Shown piece by piece: positions 10,201-21,325 of a DNA stretch of 64,000 bases. Each line of letters begins with the position of its first letter. Within the stretch, counting starts at the first letter, position 1. Below the pieces are notes generated by a model that was given only the letters and a program-made list of their open reading frames with translations, had not been told where the DNA came from and made no database searches. The position numbers were made by a program, and so were the translations under genes. This DNA is from Streptomyces griseus. Lineage in GTDB: Bacteria; Bdellovibrionota; Bdellovibrionia; Bdellovibrionales; Bdellovibrionaceae. The stretch lies in the NCBI GenBank assembly GCA_943330705.2, contig CALQIT020000007.1, positions 1-64,000 on the forward strand. Direction: 5' to 3'.

Positions 10201-10424
10201 TGTCCGAGGTTGATGCTGCCCGATTTTTGTGGTGAAAACACGTCTTGTGTCTTTGGCAGTGCGATACTTTCCTTTTTCCCAAGGTTTACGCCGGCCCCGC
10301 GATTGGCCTGCTGCAAAAGCTCGCCGACTGTTCTTTTCGATGCCGTACCTACGGCAGTAGAAAGACTTCCCCAGAGGTTAAGTGCGAGGATGGCAGTGGT
10401 GGCCCATTTTAATTCATTCATCAC
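7254..10424 (-). CDS. Large periplasmic TPR protein (GltD-like)
   Basis: 1056 residues: an N-terminal signal peptide (WATTAILALNLWGSLSTAVG), a Gly/Pro/Lys linker, then nearly continuous tetratricopeptide-like helical repeats (LFFLGYNHYEIGELKKG, KFKIGRMLYQHNQFDQA and others) to the C-terminus. Proteins of this build are assembly scaffolds. Two starts are possible, GTG 10424 or ATG 10421; both overlap the stop of the upstream TPR gene. Size, place and signal peptide fit the large periplasmic TPR subunit of Glt complexes. No enzymatic motif is visible. Confidence 0.82.
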   Translation of the reverse strand: MMNELKWATTAILALNLWGSLSTAVGTASKRTVGELLQQANRGAGVNLGKKESIALPKTQDVFSPQKSGSINLGQVKPPKSNSFFDTGDDKAKLEKILEQQIRELFKLAQKFRGSNQRGEMWLRLAELYVEKAGLIDFRKQGDFDTKLKNFHDGKSKVKPKLDLSDAREYNRKAIQLYEGFVRDFPKDSKMDQALFFLGYNHYEIGELKKGTAYYEKLSKEYPSSSYVVEAKFALAEYYFENEKWTLARDNYATVLRVRSHRLYSFSLYKYAWCFFRNGDTKEALKWMELLIRRNREMSQAASEGRKSVSKVRLESEGLRDIVIMYAEVADAAKAPSYFKDLAGKDALGYLEKLGYYYADKGNSQGSKDVFKYLINSNPTAAKAFDYQYQIVKLYGTAKKSREFREEIFYWTKNFGPEGAWVQANSANKELVENALKLTETTLRNYVLQQHQTAQNSHAPFSQNLALEGYRLYFSDFKASLFVADMHFYFGELLYDMGKFEEASLQYKWVVENGQNSKFFAKAADNIMIALEKEVPKDAEISARVGQSMTPVQFESKVAKFVDLGKWYLAKFPDSEKGIEVKFKIGRMLYQHNQFDQAIPYFRELITKNPKTKQAEYSANLLLDAFNLKKDYVGLEKAAGELLLMPNIANSKAGADIRVVLEKASFKKAQDLEVAKDYGGSAIQFEAFAKQHPKSNLAVSAIFNSAINFERAGLSLKAISAHVAVLNLKVPAADSLKPKSHRILAKLYQDSGMISEAAAMYSVSAQDAGNDPLAPNFLFNAAILYEAMGKKSEAIHSYELYVSKIRGAERGDAIFAVAALHRKTSSLAKAVEYYRSFLTVGDTQPEKQVEAAYWLFDISRQLGRNKDAEEFKRKTLAIQSKFAPEKKGVGAAWAAKIKFEDVLVVYNQYREISLPANPKRQADAVKRKIDMLGQINRALAEIINFDSPDEIVGALSILGQTNLHMGESLVNAPLPAGLTESETKTYKASVQQLADEKYFKSAKESLSAAVSRASELDAYTKYYEKARELISKWDPKSYYEGAEISYDMKIGSWMGL

Positions 10425-12022
10425 TCACAACTTTGCTTTCCTAAATACTGATAACTGCCAAGCTCATCCAACCAGTACTCACCCTTGAACGGCCAATACT
10501 CGTAGCCATTTTGAATATAGAAACTGCGTTGTCGGTCCTCATCAATTTGTTGGGTTGCTGACCGACCTGCTATTTTCTTCTTTAACTGTTCCTTGCGGCC
10601 ATTGATCATTTCATAGCGGGCGAAGCTTCCTTGTTCAGCTAGATCACCAAGCTCGGCATTCATAATGATCAAATGATCTTTGATCAATTCACCAATTGTT
10701 TGTTTGGAATTTTTTAGCCGGTTGTAAATAATCTTCAATGAATACTGACCGATTGCCGTTTTGCCAAAGGTAGATTTTTCCAATCGATTTTTTTCGATCA
10801 TTAGCAAGCGCAGATACTCCATTGACCGGTGCACATCGCCTTCGTCTAAGATATGTTTTGCAGCATTGAATGGAATTTTAAAATTTATCTTCCCGTGGTT
10901 TTTGCGATACTGTGCTGCGCGCTCAAGTTCTTCAAAAAAGAAAATCGGATCTTTTGTGTCGTTGATAAGTTCAGCGATGGTACTTCGAACCTTACCGTAG
11001 CTTTTTTCAAAAAGGTCGAGAACTTTTTCCATCTCGTCATACTTGCAGATGTAAAGATAGATGATTCCACGTAGCAGTAGGGACTCAGGAAGATAGAATT
11101 CTTCATAGTAAGTCGAATGCAGTGTTTGGAAGTTACTCAAAGAAGAGCGAAATTTTGCAGATTGCAAATAGGCCCAACTGACTTCAAACATTGCATCATG
11201 CCACATCTCTGTATCCCGGGGGACTTTGCGATAAAATTCTATCGATTCATCCCACTTTTTTGCCTGATAGTAAGACCTTGCCAAAGCTAAAATCGTCGAT
11301 ACGCGGTTGACATCCGTTACCTTTGCATTCGACTTTTGCTCTAGCATCGACAAATAGACTTTGATCGCATCAAGTGGCCGTTGGGCTTCGAGCAAGGTTA
11401 GGCCTAACTTAAATCGGGCCTGATCACGATACTTGCTTTGCGCTCCCACTTTCGCAAATGACTTTAGGGCCTCGTCAAACTCGCCATTTTTTAGTTTTAT
11501 TTCGCCAAGGCGAAAAAATAGAATATCCTGGTATGCTGCCGGAAAATCTGCCACTTGGATTTTCGAAAGAGCATAATTCAAAAGAGTCTCGTCACCTAAA
11601 TAATCTGCTGCCACCGAAAGACGCTCTAAAGCTGGTTTTAGATATTGTGAATCGTTGCTCTTAATCACGTGCACGAACTGAAAGGCAGCGACTTGATAAT
11701 ACTTCATCTCGGTCATGGCGACCCCAAGAAGGTAACGCATTCTGGTCGCAAATGGTGCCATTTCCTGCCTGCGCATTAAGACATAAAGAAGCTGAGCGGC
11801 TTTTTCGTAGTTGCCGTTCCCCATAAGACTTGCAACTTCGCTTAGTCTTTGTTTTGGACCTGGAGCAGCTTTCATAGCCAGCGTCGCAGCCCGTGTCGCA
11901 GCCGGCGTCAGCGCCGGGGCAACTCCGCCGCGATTTAGAACACTTCCTTTTTTCGCTTGGGAATAGCCTTGCTGACAAAAAATCATTGCCAATCCAAGTA
12001 GTGCTAGTTTTTGCTTTCTCAT
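10421..12022 (-). CDS. Periplasmic TPR protein of the Glt-like cluster
   Basis: 533 residues with an N-terminal signal peptide (LALLGLAMIFCQQGYSQA) and many TPR-like helical pairs (for example AFQFVHVIKSNDSQYLKPAL; SILALARSYYQAKKWDESIE). An alanine-rich stretch at ~33-50 (GVAPALTPAATRAATLAMKA) is encoded by imperfect DNA repeats. The ATG overlaps the stop of the outer-membrane barrel gene (ATGA). With the other two TPR proteins it probably fills the periplasmic space between motor and outer-membrane barrels. Confidence 0.8.
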   Translation of the reverse strand: MRKQKLALLGLAMIFCQQGYSQAKKGSVLNRGGVAPALTPAATRAATLAMKAAPGPKQRLSEVASLMGNGNYEKAAQLLYVLMRRQEMAPFATRMRYLLGVAMTEMKYYQVAAFQFVHVIKSNDSQYLKPALERLSVAADYLGDETLLNYALSKIQVADFPAAYQDILFFRLGEIKLKNGEFDEALKSFAKVGAQSKYRDQARFKLGLTLLEAQRPLDAIKVYLSMLEQKSNAKVTDVNRVSTILALARSYYQAKKWDESIEFYRKVPRDTEMWHDAMFEVSWAYLQSAKFRSSLSNFQTLHSTYYEEFYLPESLLLRGIIYLYICKYDEMEKVLDLFEKSYGKVRSTIAELINDTKDPIFFFEELERAAQYRKNHGKINFKIPFNAAKHILDEGDVHRSMEYLRLLMIEKNRLEKSTFGKTAIGQYSLKIIYNRLKNSKQTIGELIKDHLIIMNAELGDLAEQGSFARYEMINGRKEQLKKKIAGRSATQQIDEDRQRSFYIQNGYEYWPFKGEYWLDELGSYQYLGKQSCE

Positions 12023-12822
12023 CGGTAATTCGCCTCCGGAAAGAATAAACTATAGCCAATCGTCAGCGAAAGGTTATTGAAATTCTGTGCGGGACGCCCT
12101 GTAGGCTGAGCATTCATAAAGTTCCAACTAAAGTCCCAACGAAAGGCTTGCGATTTACTAAGAACAAAAATTTGTCCAGTTCCAGCATGAAAGGTCGACC
12201 CACCAGTTCCATTCTCAACTTTCGAAACCCCGGGACCAGCTGCGAAATACATATCAAATGGAATAATGCGGTGATTTGATAAACTGATTTTTCCATAAAT
12301 GGGTGTCCAGGTCAGGTCAGCACCAGAATAGCTTTTCACAGTAACCAAGGAAGATGGAGCCACGGCATGCTCGGAATAGAGCTCCTTTGCTGCAACTCGC
12401 TCGGAGGTATTGAGGTTTATATAGTTAAGGTCAATCCCCCAGACTTCCGTGAAGTGATAACCAAGTTTCAAACTCAATCCGAGGCTGGTAAACCATGGAT
12501 CATTAACAATTCCGATCAAGCCGCCAAAGATCTGAAAGCGACCAGTTTTTGGCATATACCTTTTTTGTATAACGGAAACATCACTGAAAGGCGCGAGATC
12601 AACAAGACTTGAGAGGCCTTCCCCGGATGCACTATTTTTTGCCGCTGCCGCAGGGTCCTTTTTTTTGTCTCTACTTTTTTGCAACTCGGCTTCAATCATA
12701 TCTACTTCGGACACATCTTCTTTTGTGTCCGGTGCCGTTAAAATTGATTGGTCATCTTGCGAATAGGCTAGATGTCCAAAAACGTTTAACGCGAAAATGA
12801 TAATTAGCGCAATCCTTCGCAT
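12019..12822 (-). CDS. Outer-membrane beta-barrel protein (GltA/GltB-like)
   Basis: About 267 residues from the ATG at 12822, chosen because AGGGG lies 7 bases upstream and the protein then begins with a normal signal peptide (RRIALIIIFALNVFGHLAYS, cleavage near YSQ). The frame is open further upstream but has no signal-like start. After an acidic/Lys-rich linker (~30-70) the chain shows alternating amphipathic strands with glycines (FGGLIGIVNDPWF, SLKLGYHFTEVWGIDLNYIN, SLTIGYSLFF) ending in an aromatic residue near the C-terminus, as in an eight-stranded barrel. It resembles the myxobacterial/Bdellovibrio OMP family that includes GltA, GltB and GltH. The 254-base gap upstream (12823-13076) may hold a promoter, but I find no convincing hexamers. 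Confidence 0.8.
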   Translation of the reverse strand: MRRIALIIIFALNVFGHLAYSQDDQSILTAPDTKEDVSEVDMIEAELQKSRDKKKDPAAAAKNSASGEGLSSLVDLAPFSDVSVIQKRYMPKTGRFQIFGGLIGIVNDPWFTSLGLSLKLGYHFTEVWGIDLNYINLNTSERVAAKELYSEHAVAPSSLVTVKSYSGADLTWTPIYGKISLSNHRIIPFDMYFAAGPGVSKVENGTGGSTFHAGTGQIFVLSKSQAFRWDFSWNFMNAQPTGRPAQNFNNLSLTIGYSLFFPEANYR

Positions 12823-13076
12823 TTGCAGACCCCTGTACAGACTCCAGTCCGTCATTTCAAAATACCGCCAAATCTCGCATATTTGTAGGAATTGCAAAGC
12901 AATCTGGACCAAGACAATGGTCGCGCGACAAAGTCCAGTTGGAAAATAGCGGCTATGGACCACGCGATAATGGACACCGCCGATCAGCTTTTTAGATAAT
13001 ATATTTTTGAAATATCGACATCGACCAAGAAGAAAAATTGGAGACCTTGATCGGATGCTAGGGCCCTATATCGAAC

Positions 13077-13805
13077 CTAGAAGAGGATAGTCAGTCCAAG
13101 ATCCAAAATAGAGCTCAGTACCCAACGATCACGGAAGTCACTTGGCTCTGGCTTGGGCTGGGTTGGCTGCATCCGACCGCCAAGAAAGGGGCTCGGTGCT
13201 TCAGAATATTGAAACTTGAAATCGGCCCGAAGTCCGAAGCGACTACCAAAATAAACTTTCTGACCAATACCAAAGTCTATGCCTTTATAGCTCTTGTGTT
13301 GGTATCTGGTTTGCCCAATCCCGAAAATTGGATAAATCGTATTGTTCGCGACAAGATCTTTTGTGAAGCTAATTTTTCCGTAAAATATATTTGCTTCGTA
13401 ATGCAGATAGGTCGAATCCAAAATCTTTGGAATTCTTGTGAAGTCCAAATTATTAGGCGCAATTTCAAGGCCATCCGTGTACTGCGTGTTCAAACCACCG
13501 TTCCATTTTGCGTAGTTAAGAACAAGAGCTGCCGTTTCAGTCAAATGGTAGCCCAAGTTGATCCCGAATTTTCCCTGGCCATATATCGGTTCGCTGATGT
13601 TGAATCCCAAATAGGTACCCAGTTCAAATTTTTTGGCGGTTACAACGACCCGATTCTTAACACTTTCTGGGAAATCGAATTTGGGCAAAACCGTTTCTTG
13701 CGAAAGTTCTTCCTCTGGAATTTCAACCACCTCAGCCCTGGATTTCGATGCGGACAAGACTAGAAATAAACAGACAAACAAAGAATAGCCAAAAAATCTA
13801 TTCAC
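13077..13805 (-). CDS. Outer-membrane beta-barrel protein, paralogue of the 12019-12822 product
   Basis: About 242 residues. A GTG start at 13805 is preferred: AGGAG is 7 bases upstream, it overlaps the kdsC stop by 4 bases (GTGA), and the protein then starts with a signal peptide (VNRFFGYSLFVCLFLVLSAS...SRA). The mature part has barrel-type strands such as YLGFNISEPIYGQGKFGINL, GYHLTETAALVLNYAKWNGG and FGSRFGLRADFKFQYSE. The GYH(L/F)TE motif is shared with the neighbouring barrel protein, so the two are paralogues. Probable outer-membrane partner of the Glt-like machine; its coupling to kdsC links it physically to LPS genes. Confidence 0.8.
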   Translation of the reverse strand: MNRFFGYSLFVCLFLVLSASKSRAEVVEIPEEELSQETVLPKFDFPESVKNRVVVTAKKFELGTYLGFNISEPIYGQGKFGINLGYHLTETAALVLNYAKWNGGLNTQYTDGLEIAPNNLDFTRIPKILDSTYLHYEANIFYGKISFTKDLVANNTIYPIFGIGQTRYQHKSYKGIDFGIGQKVYFGSRFGLRADFKFQYSEAPSPFLGGRMQPTQPKPEPSDFRDRWVLSSILDLGLTILF

Positions 13806-14320
13806 GCTTTTGCTCCTTTTACTTGCGACAAAGCCCCATACTGAAAAATCAAATCGCAAACTTCGCGAACAGCACCATTGCCACCGGATCGGACAGTCGT
13901 GTAATCCACCATGTTTTTTACTTCTTCTATTGCCCCAGGAACTGTCGCTGAAAAAGCCACTTGCTTTAAAAGAGGGATATCGAAAAAATCGTCACCAACG
14001 TAAGCCATTTCCGAGGGACTCAAACCTGAATCTTGCTGAAGCTTTTGAAAGCTAGGCTCTTTATTCATAGAACCTTCAAAGAAGTAATCAATCCCCAGAA
14101 CTTTGACCCTGGCCTGAATGTCCTTGGCTTTTGAACCCGTAATAACGGCTGTCTTATAACCATGTTCTTGCAGTCTTTTTATCCCCACCCCATCAAGGAT
14201 TGAAAACATACGTTTCCATTCCCCGTCCGAACCTAAAAAAATTCGACAGTCGGTCATAACACCGTCCACATCCAGAATAAGCATTTTTACTTTTTTAAGT
14301 TTTTCCAAGTCAGGAGCCAT
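13802..14320 (-). CDS. kdsC: 3-deoxy-D-manno-octulosonate 8-phosphate phosphatase
   Basis: Haloacid-dehalogenase phosphatase that removes phosphate from KDO-8-phosphate. It shows the nucleophile motif LDVDGVMTD, the second motif threonine (AVITGS), the motif III lysine (NKEPSF) and the motif IV GDDFFDIP. From the ATG at 14320 it has 172 residues, the usual KdsC size, and lacks the HAD cap, as expected. The frame stays open upstream to a TTG at 14446, which would add 42 residues of no family likeness; no ribosome-binding site clearly supports either start. It sits 3' of kdsD and overlaps the downstream barrel gene. Confidence 0.9.
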   Translation of the reverse strand: MAPDLEKLKKVKMLILDVDGVMTDCRIFLGSDGEWKRMFSILDGVGIKRLQEHGYKTAVITGSKAKDIQARVKVLGIDYFFEGSMNKEPSFQKLQQDSGLSPSEMAYVGDDFFDIPLLKQVAFSATVPGAIEEVKNMVDYTTVRSGGNGAVREVCDLIFQYGALSQVKGAKA

Positions 14321-14470
14321 AAAATCTAGTTTCACGGTGTCGACAGGATTGAGCAACTGCCGCAGATCAAGCCTAGACAGAAGGCCTGCCCTTTTCTCGA
14401 AGAAGTCTAGGACATGTACCCGCTTGCCACTAGCGGTGAGCGACAACTGACGCTTGCTTGATCCGGCCGT

Positions 14471-15445
14471 CTAGCGAACCTTACTTCTTAGCAGGTCTTG
14501 AATATGAACGACCCCAATCGGTTGAGCCGGAGCAAGGGACTTCTTGTCCAAAACAAATAAAACGTTAATTCGAAACTGCTCCATCAAAAACAAAGCTTTT
14601 TCTGAAATCTCATTTGCATCTATGGTTCTAGGATTTTTTATCATCATGTCTTTTGCAGAACCGGCCAGAGGATCAGGACTGAGTTCCAATCGCCGACGAA
14701 TATCACCATCGGTAATAATACCTAAAAGCTGCCCGCTCCCTGCGATAACACCCGCCGCTCCGCGGGTTTCGGCCTGAGACATCAGTGAAAATACTTTTCT
14801 AAGCGGAGTGTCTTCGGTAACTAAAACAAAACCAGTTCCGGTATGCATGTTTTCCCGCACCCGACTTAACTTAAAGCCAAGACTTCCGCCCGGATGAAAT
14901 TCAGCAAAATTTTCTGGCTGGAAGCCTTTTCTATTCATTACAACCATAGCAAGAGCGTCCCCCATTGCCAAAGTGACGGTGGAACTTGCTGTTGGTGCCA
15001 ACTCCAATGGGCAGGCCTCGCGATCGACTTGGATATCCAATACAACCCTTGCGGCTTTAGCTAGTGTTGATTCGTCTTTTCCCGTCATGGCAATCAGTGG
15101 AATATCCTTGCGCGCTAAAAAACCCAGCAAGGCCGTCATCTCAGGAGATTCTCCCCCATAACTAATTGCAATGACAACATCACCCGGCGAAATCATGCCC
15201 AGGTCACCATGGGAGCTTTCCGCTGGATGCAAAAAAACTGCAGGAGTCCCTGTCGAGGACAGAGTGCTTGCAATCTTACGGGCGATCTGGCCGGACTTGC
15301 CGATACCTGCAAGAATTATTTTACCTTGGCAGGCCGCAATTAAATCGACAGCTCCGACAAAGGACTGATCCAGCCTGTCTTTTAATAGCAAGATCGCCTG
15401 GGCTTCGATTTCAAGAACCTGTTTAGCAAGATTTATTTCCGTCAC
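14471..15445 (-). CDS. kdsD: Arabinose-5-phosphate isomerase (KdsD/KpsF)
   Basis: 324 residues. An N-terminal SIS sugar-isomerase domain (about 30-170: GIGKSGQIARKIASTLSSTG, HPAESSHGDLGM, SYGGESPE) is followed by two CBS domains (about 200-322, including GIITDGDIRRRL). It interconverts ribulose-5-phosphate and arabinose-5-phosphate, the first precursor of KDO. The start is GTG at 15445 with AAGGA 6 bases upstream. It lies 9 bases after pyrG and before kdsC in the same direction, so three KDO steps are encoded together (kdsD, kdsC, kdsB). Confidence 0.95.
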   Translation of the reverse strand: MTEINLAKQVLEIEAQAILLLKDRLDQSFVGAVDLIAACQGKIILAGIGKSGQIARKIASTLSSTGTPAVFLHPAESSHGDLGMISPGDVVIAISYGGESPEMTALLGFLARKDIPLIAMTGKDESTLAKAARVVLDIQVDREACPLELAPTASSTVTLAMGDALAMVVMNRKGFQPENFAEFHPGGSLGFKLSRVRENMHTGTGFVLVTEDTPLRKVFSLMSQAETRGAAGVIAGSGQLLGIITDGDIRRRLELSPDPLAGSAKDMMIKNPRTIDANEISEKALFLMEQFRINVLFVLDKKSLAPAQPIGVVHIQDLLRSKVR

Positions 15446-15454
15446 TGAAATTCC

Positions 15455-17912
<2,458 letters not shown>

Positions 17913-17916
<4 letters not shown>

Positions 17917-18560
17917 GATTGCAATCCTTCTTTGATCCAAGCTTCGTAAATAAAATCTTCGACAGCATCGACGCCAACTTTAGTCGTCGAAGAAATTGGG
18001 AACACATTGGTCAATGCCGAGCTTTTGCGAATTCCAGCAGCAAACTTATTCACTTCCGCTTTGGTGCATTTGTCGATCTTTGTCAGCAGCACCGCCATAG
18101 GAATGCCGGATGTTTCGGTAAACTTTTTTAACATTTCTTCTTCTGCCGACCATTTCCTGCGAATATCCATTAAAAGAACCATGCCGGCCAATGTTTCCCG
18201 AGTTGTGACGTAGGTTTCAACCATCTCTGTCCATTGAACAATTTCGTCCCCGGATCGCGAAGCATAGCCATAACCAGGCATATCAACAATTCGGTAGTGC
18301 TTGCCAAAATCAAAGAAGTTCAGCAGACGCGTTTTTCCAGGGGCCTGGCTGACGTGGGCGACCTTTGCATTGGCAATGGCGTTTAAAAATGATGATTTTC
18401 CGGCATTGGAGCGCCCGGCAAGGGCGATTTCGGGTCGGTCCGTATTCGGATAATCTTTTGGTAGAACTGCACTTCTTATATATTTTACTTGGGCTGACAT
18501 GGGCTTGTCTATTAGCCCAGAAAATAGCAAATGCCCAGATTTTAGAGTAAGAATCGACAT
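17913..18560 (-). CDS. engB: Ribosome biogenesis GTP-binding protein EngB/YsxC
   Basis: About 215 residues from ATG 18560 (AAGGGG about 10 bases upstream); a shorter form from ATG 18500 would also keep the whole GTPase. G1 is GRSNAGKSS, G3 is DMPGYG, G4 is TKIDK, and FPISSTTKVGVD is the G5 region. EngB helps assemble the large ribosomal subunit. It is the first gene of the minus-strand kdsB-pyrG-kdsD-kdsC run and is divergent from the FHA regulator at 18741. Confidence 0.95.
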
Positions 18561-18740
18561 GACGATGCGTCCCCTTTGCTTCAGCAAGGACTTCGTATCC
18601 AGAATCCTAGACTAAAAATCCCTGCTCCAGGACGAAAGTGGCGCCAGCTGTGATTAAAACCGATCCACTCACGCCCTGACGGTGGCCCGTCTATTGAAAT
18701 GACGATGCTTTCAACCAATTGTAAAAAGGGGAAATTTAAT

Positions 18741-20009
18741 ATGGAAAATCGGCAAGGTTATTTACACGCAGGCATTGATCCTAAACAAAGCACCCTCATC
18801 GGCAACTTGATAGTTTTAGGCTCTGATGAAGGCTGCGCGGTTCGAATTGATGATATCAGGGTCGATGCGCGGGCAGCAAGAATCGAAAACAAGGGGGCCC
18901 ACTTCTACCTTAGGGATTTGCGCTCGAAAGTTGGAGTTCTGGTCAATGGGAAACCCATATTAGAGGCCATTCTACAAGAAGGCGACATCATTCAAATAGC
19001 AGAGCATGAGTTTCTATTTTCCTACCAAGAAATTTTAGAAACAACCGGTGTTGGGTTACGCAGCAAAAATGAATTCTGGAATGCGCAACTGCAAACCCTG
19101 GGCAATATTGCGCAAACCCAATTTCCGGTTCTAATTCTGGGCCCATCAGGAACTGGCAAAGAAATCATTGCCGACGCCCTACATAAGCACTCAAACCGAG
19201 ATCAGCGGGCCTTTGTCAGTGTCAATTGCAGCGCCCTATCAGAGACCCTGATCGAAAGTGAACTGTTTGGCCACATCCGCGGCTCTTTTACCGGAGCGAT
19301 CTCCGACCGCAAAGGCGCTTTTGAAGCGGCACGTGGCGGAACGCTATTTCTGGATGAAATTGGCGACCTTCCTTATGGTTTGCAAGCCAAACTCTTGCGC
19401 GCTTTAGAAAATAATGAAATTCGACCCGTCGGCGCCGACTATATGGTTAAAACAGATTTGCGCGTGGTCGCAGCAACTCATCAAAATCTGCACCAAAAAA
19501 TTCAAAGTGGTGAATTTCGCGCAGATCTTTATTTTCGTCTGAATGTGGTCACGGTAACGCCCCCTTCTCTGGCGAACCGTATGGAAGATTTCGAAGATCT
19601 GCTGATGACTTTTGCCAAGCAGCTTAAAGTTCGCTTCTCAATTCCGGCCATCCTTCGTTTAAAAAAGCATGGCTGGCCGGGAAATATTCGCGAGCTGAAG
19701 AATACAGTTTCCAGAGCCTCAGCCCTTTTTCCAAGAACCCGCATCGAAGAGACACACATTGAAAAAATATTAGATCACGGGGCAATGGCACTTTGCGCAG
19801 GAATGGCAGCCCCGGTTGACAATGTTTCTGCCGGCCACCTTCCAGTTATCAAAGAAATTGAAAAGCAGATGATCATGAAGCGGCTTGCCGCCAATCATGG
19901 CAACCAAAAACGAACTGCTGTTGATTTAGGAATGCCAAAATCAACACTGCACGATCGGCTCAAATTTTATAATATTGATGCCCGCAGATATTTACCAAAT
20001 TCGTTTTAA
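18741..20009 (+). CDS. Sigma-54-dependent activator with N-terminal FHA domain
   Basis: 422 residues. An FHA domain (about 15-95) replaces the usual receiver, followed by the AAA+ domain (about 108-340) with Walker A GPSGTGKE (134-141), GSFTGA loop (181-186; the usual form is GAFTGA), Walker B TLFLDE (201-206) and an arginine-rich sensor region, then a Fis-type HTH ([20 protein letters not shown]). It should open sigma-54 promoters in response to phosphothreonine recognition by the FHA domain. ATG 18741 is preferred because AAGGGG is 9 bases upstream. FHA-type enhancer-binding proteins are frequent in myxobacteria and Bdellovibrio. RpoN itself begins at 533. Confidence 0.92.
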   Translation: MENRQGYLHAGIDPKQSTLIGNLIVLGSDEGCAVRIDDIRVDARAARIENKGAHFYLRDLRSKVGVLVNGKPILEAILQEGDIIQIAEHEFLFSYQEILETTGVGLRSKNEFWNAQLQTLGNIAQTQFPVLILGPSGTGKEIIADALHKHSNRDQRAFVSVNCSALSETLIESELFGHIRGSFTGAISDRKGAFEAARGGTLFLDEIGDLPYGLQAKLLRALENNEIRPVGADYMVKTDLRVVAATHQNLHQKIQSGEFRADLYFRLNVVTVTPPSLANRMEDFEDLLMTFAKQLKVRFSIPAILRLKKHGWPGNIRELKNTVSRASALFPRTRIEETHIEKILDHGAMALCAGMAAPVDNVSAGHLPVIKEIEKQMIMKRLAANHGNQKRTAVDLGMPKSTLHDRLKFYNIDARRYLPNSF

Positions 20010-20064
20010 ACAAAAGTCATATTTAATAGCCAGCGAAATTGCGGGAGGGCCAAAGTTAAGAATC

Positions 20065-20133
20065 AGCTTTGGCTAATCGTAAAAGGACAACTTTGGCTAA
20101 TCGCTAAAATATAGCTTTGGGTGATCCTCAAAA
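20065..20133. repeat. Three imperfect ~21-bp direct repeats between convergent genes
   Basis: AGCTTTGGCTAATCGTAAAA at 20065, AACTTTGGCTAATCGCTAAA at 20089 and a degenerate AGCTTTGGGTGATCCTCAAA at 20113, spaced 24 bases apart. They fill most of the 163-base gap between the ends of the FHA regulator and the FliL-like gene. No gene or terminator hairpin is apparent there. Confidence 0.7.
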
Positions 20134-20172
20134 GATGAAGGTCCGATAAAGATGAAGCAGTGGCATGAGGTT

Positions 20173-21174
20173 CTAAGGCTTAATGATGGCCGTTTTTATG
20201 AAGACTTTTTTCAACTGCGCGGTCGACAATTTTGAGTTAATTACCTTCTGCAAGCGCAAACATAACTCACGCTTGCCCTCACCTGACTCCAGCTGATCAA
20301 AGGTAAATTCTTCGATTGAACGTTGGACCAGATCACGAAATTCAACTTCGCGATCTTTGAACTCAATGATGGCTTCGGGAGCGTAGCCTTCAATATAGAA
20401 TTCAAAAGCTGCCATCGGGCCCGGTCCAGAGTTTTTAGATTTCTTTATGTTTACAACCATTTTCTGAATCAATAGCAGATTGGATTCCCCTTTCAGATTT
20501 TCATAAAAAGGTTCACTTTCGGTTACGGGGTCATAATCATAAACTTTGTCGGCTACGGTCTCCAGCGAGGTAATAAAAAGCTCTTCACCTTGTAATACAA
20601 TCCCCTTGGTTGAAACGCGGTAAACAAATAGGGCGGTAAATACTGTGAGTAAAATGGTCGTCAGAAAAAGAAGCTTGCGCCAGAGCGGCAGACGACCAAT
20701 AAACTTCTGCCAAGAGCCGACGCCCTCTTGAGTCGAAACTCGAAATTCCACAAGCTGAGCTTTTGCCTTAGCGAAGCCCACCGTTCTGATGTAATAAACG
20801 AAATTGGCAAGGTGAATTTTTCCAGCCGTCAAACGATCAGAAGCCACGCGGCCGGTCTTACGAATTTTCAAAGTCAAAATTGGCAGAAATGGAATCACCT
20901 GAGAAAGAGTTCGACCTACTTTTCCCAAACGCGACCAGCGCGCCTTTTCATCATCTAAAGCTTGCTGGTCATCATTTAAAATCAATTCCGCCATGGTCAA
21001 CGTTTTATCAGCGGCAATTTCACCGATCTTTGCCAAAAAATCGGGATCTTCTTCAGCAAGGGCCTCGTCAATATCTTCTAGAGAAAGCTCCGGCGACACG
21101 TCAATTTCTATGACTCTTTCACTTTTTTCTGAAGATCCAGGATTTTGTGCCAACTCTTGCCTCCGGTGCAGCAT
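20173..21174 (-). CDS. FliL-domain membrane protein
   Basis: 333 residues from ATG 21174 (a TTG precedes it). A long acidic cytoplasmic region (1-165), one transmembrane helix (about 168-190: KLLFLTTILLTVFTALFVYR) and a periplasmic domain ending in FDQLESGEGKRELCLRLQKV with a C-terminal KVFIKTAIIKP. The periplasmic part has the pattern of FliL, which assists flagellar stator function. It is larger than ordinary FliL (~170 residues) and no flagellar gene lies near it, so it may serve another stator, for example the TolQR-like motor here. That role is inference. Confidence 0.7.
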   Translation of the reverse strand: MLHRRQELAQNPGSSEKSERVIEIDVSPELSLEDIDEALAEEDPDFLAKIGEIAADKTLTMAELILNDDQQALDDEKARWSRLGKVGRTLSQVIPFLPILTLKIRKTGRVASDRLTAGKIHLANFVYYIRTVGFAKAKAQLVEFRVSTQEGVGSWQKFIGRLPLWRKLLFLTTILLTVFTALFVYRVSTKGIVLQGEELFITSLETVADKVYDYDPVTESEPFYENLKGESNLLLIQKMVVNIKKSKNSGPGPMAAFEFYIEGYAPEAIIEFKDREVEFRDLVQRSIEEFTFDQLESGEGKRELCLRLQKVINSKLSTAQLKKVFIKTAIIKP

Positions 21175-21325
21175 CAAAAAGTTTTGCCCTAACGCTCGCC
21201 ATAAGTCGAGTTACCCACTATCAATGCGGGCTTTGATTCACTCATTCTAGAAATGGAAACGCAGACCTTCAAGTTTATTCTAAAATGAGACGATAAGTTC
21301 CTGTCAGCACGAAAAGGGGGCCAGG

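Noticed and set aside
18640-18740. Sigma-54 promoter before the FHA regulator
   Set aside because: TGGCCCGTCTATTGAA lacks the GC at -12 and differs at several positions.
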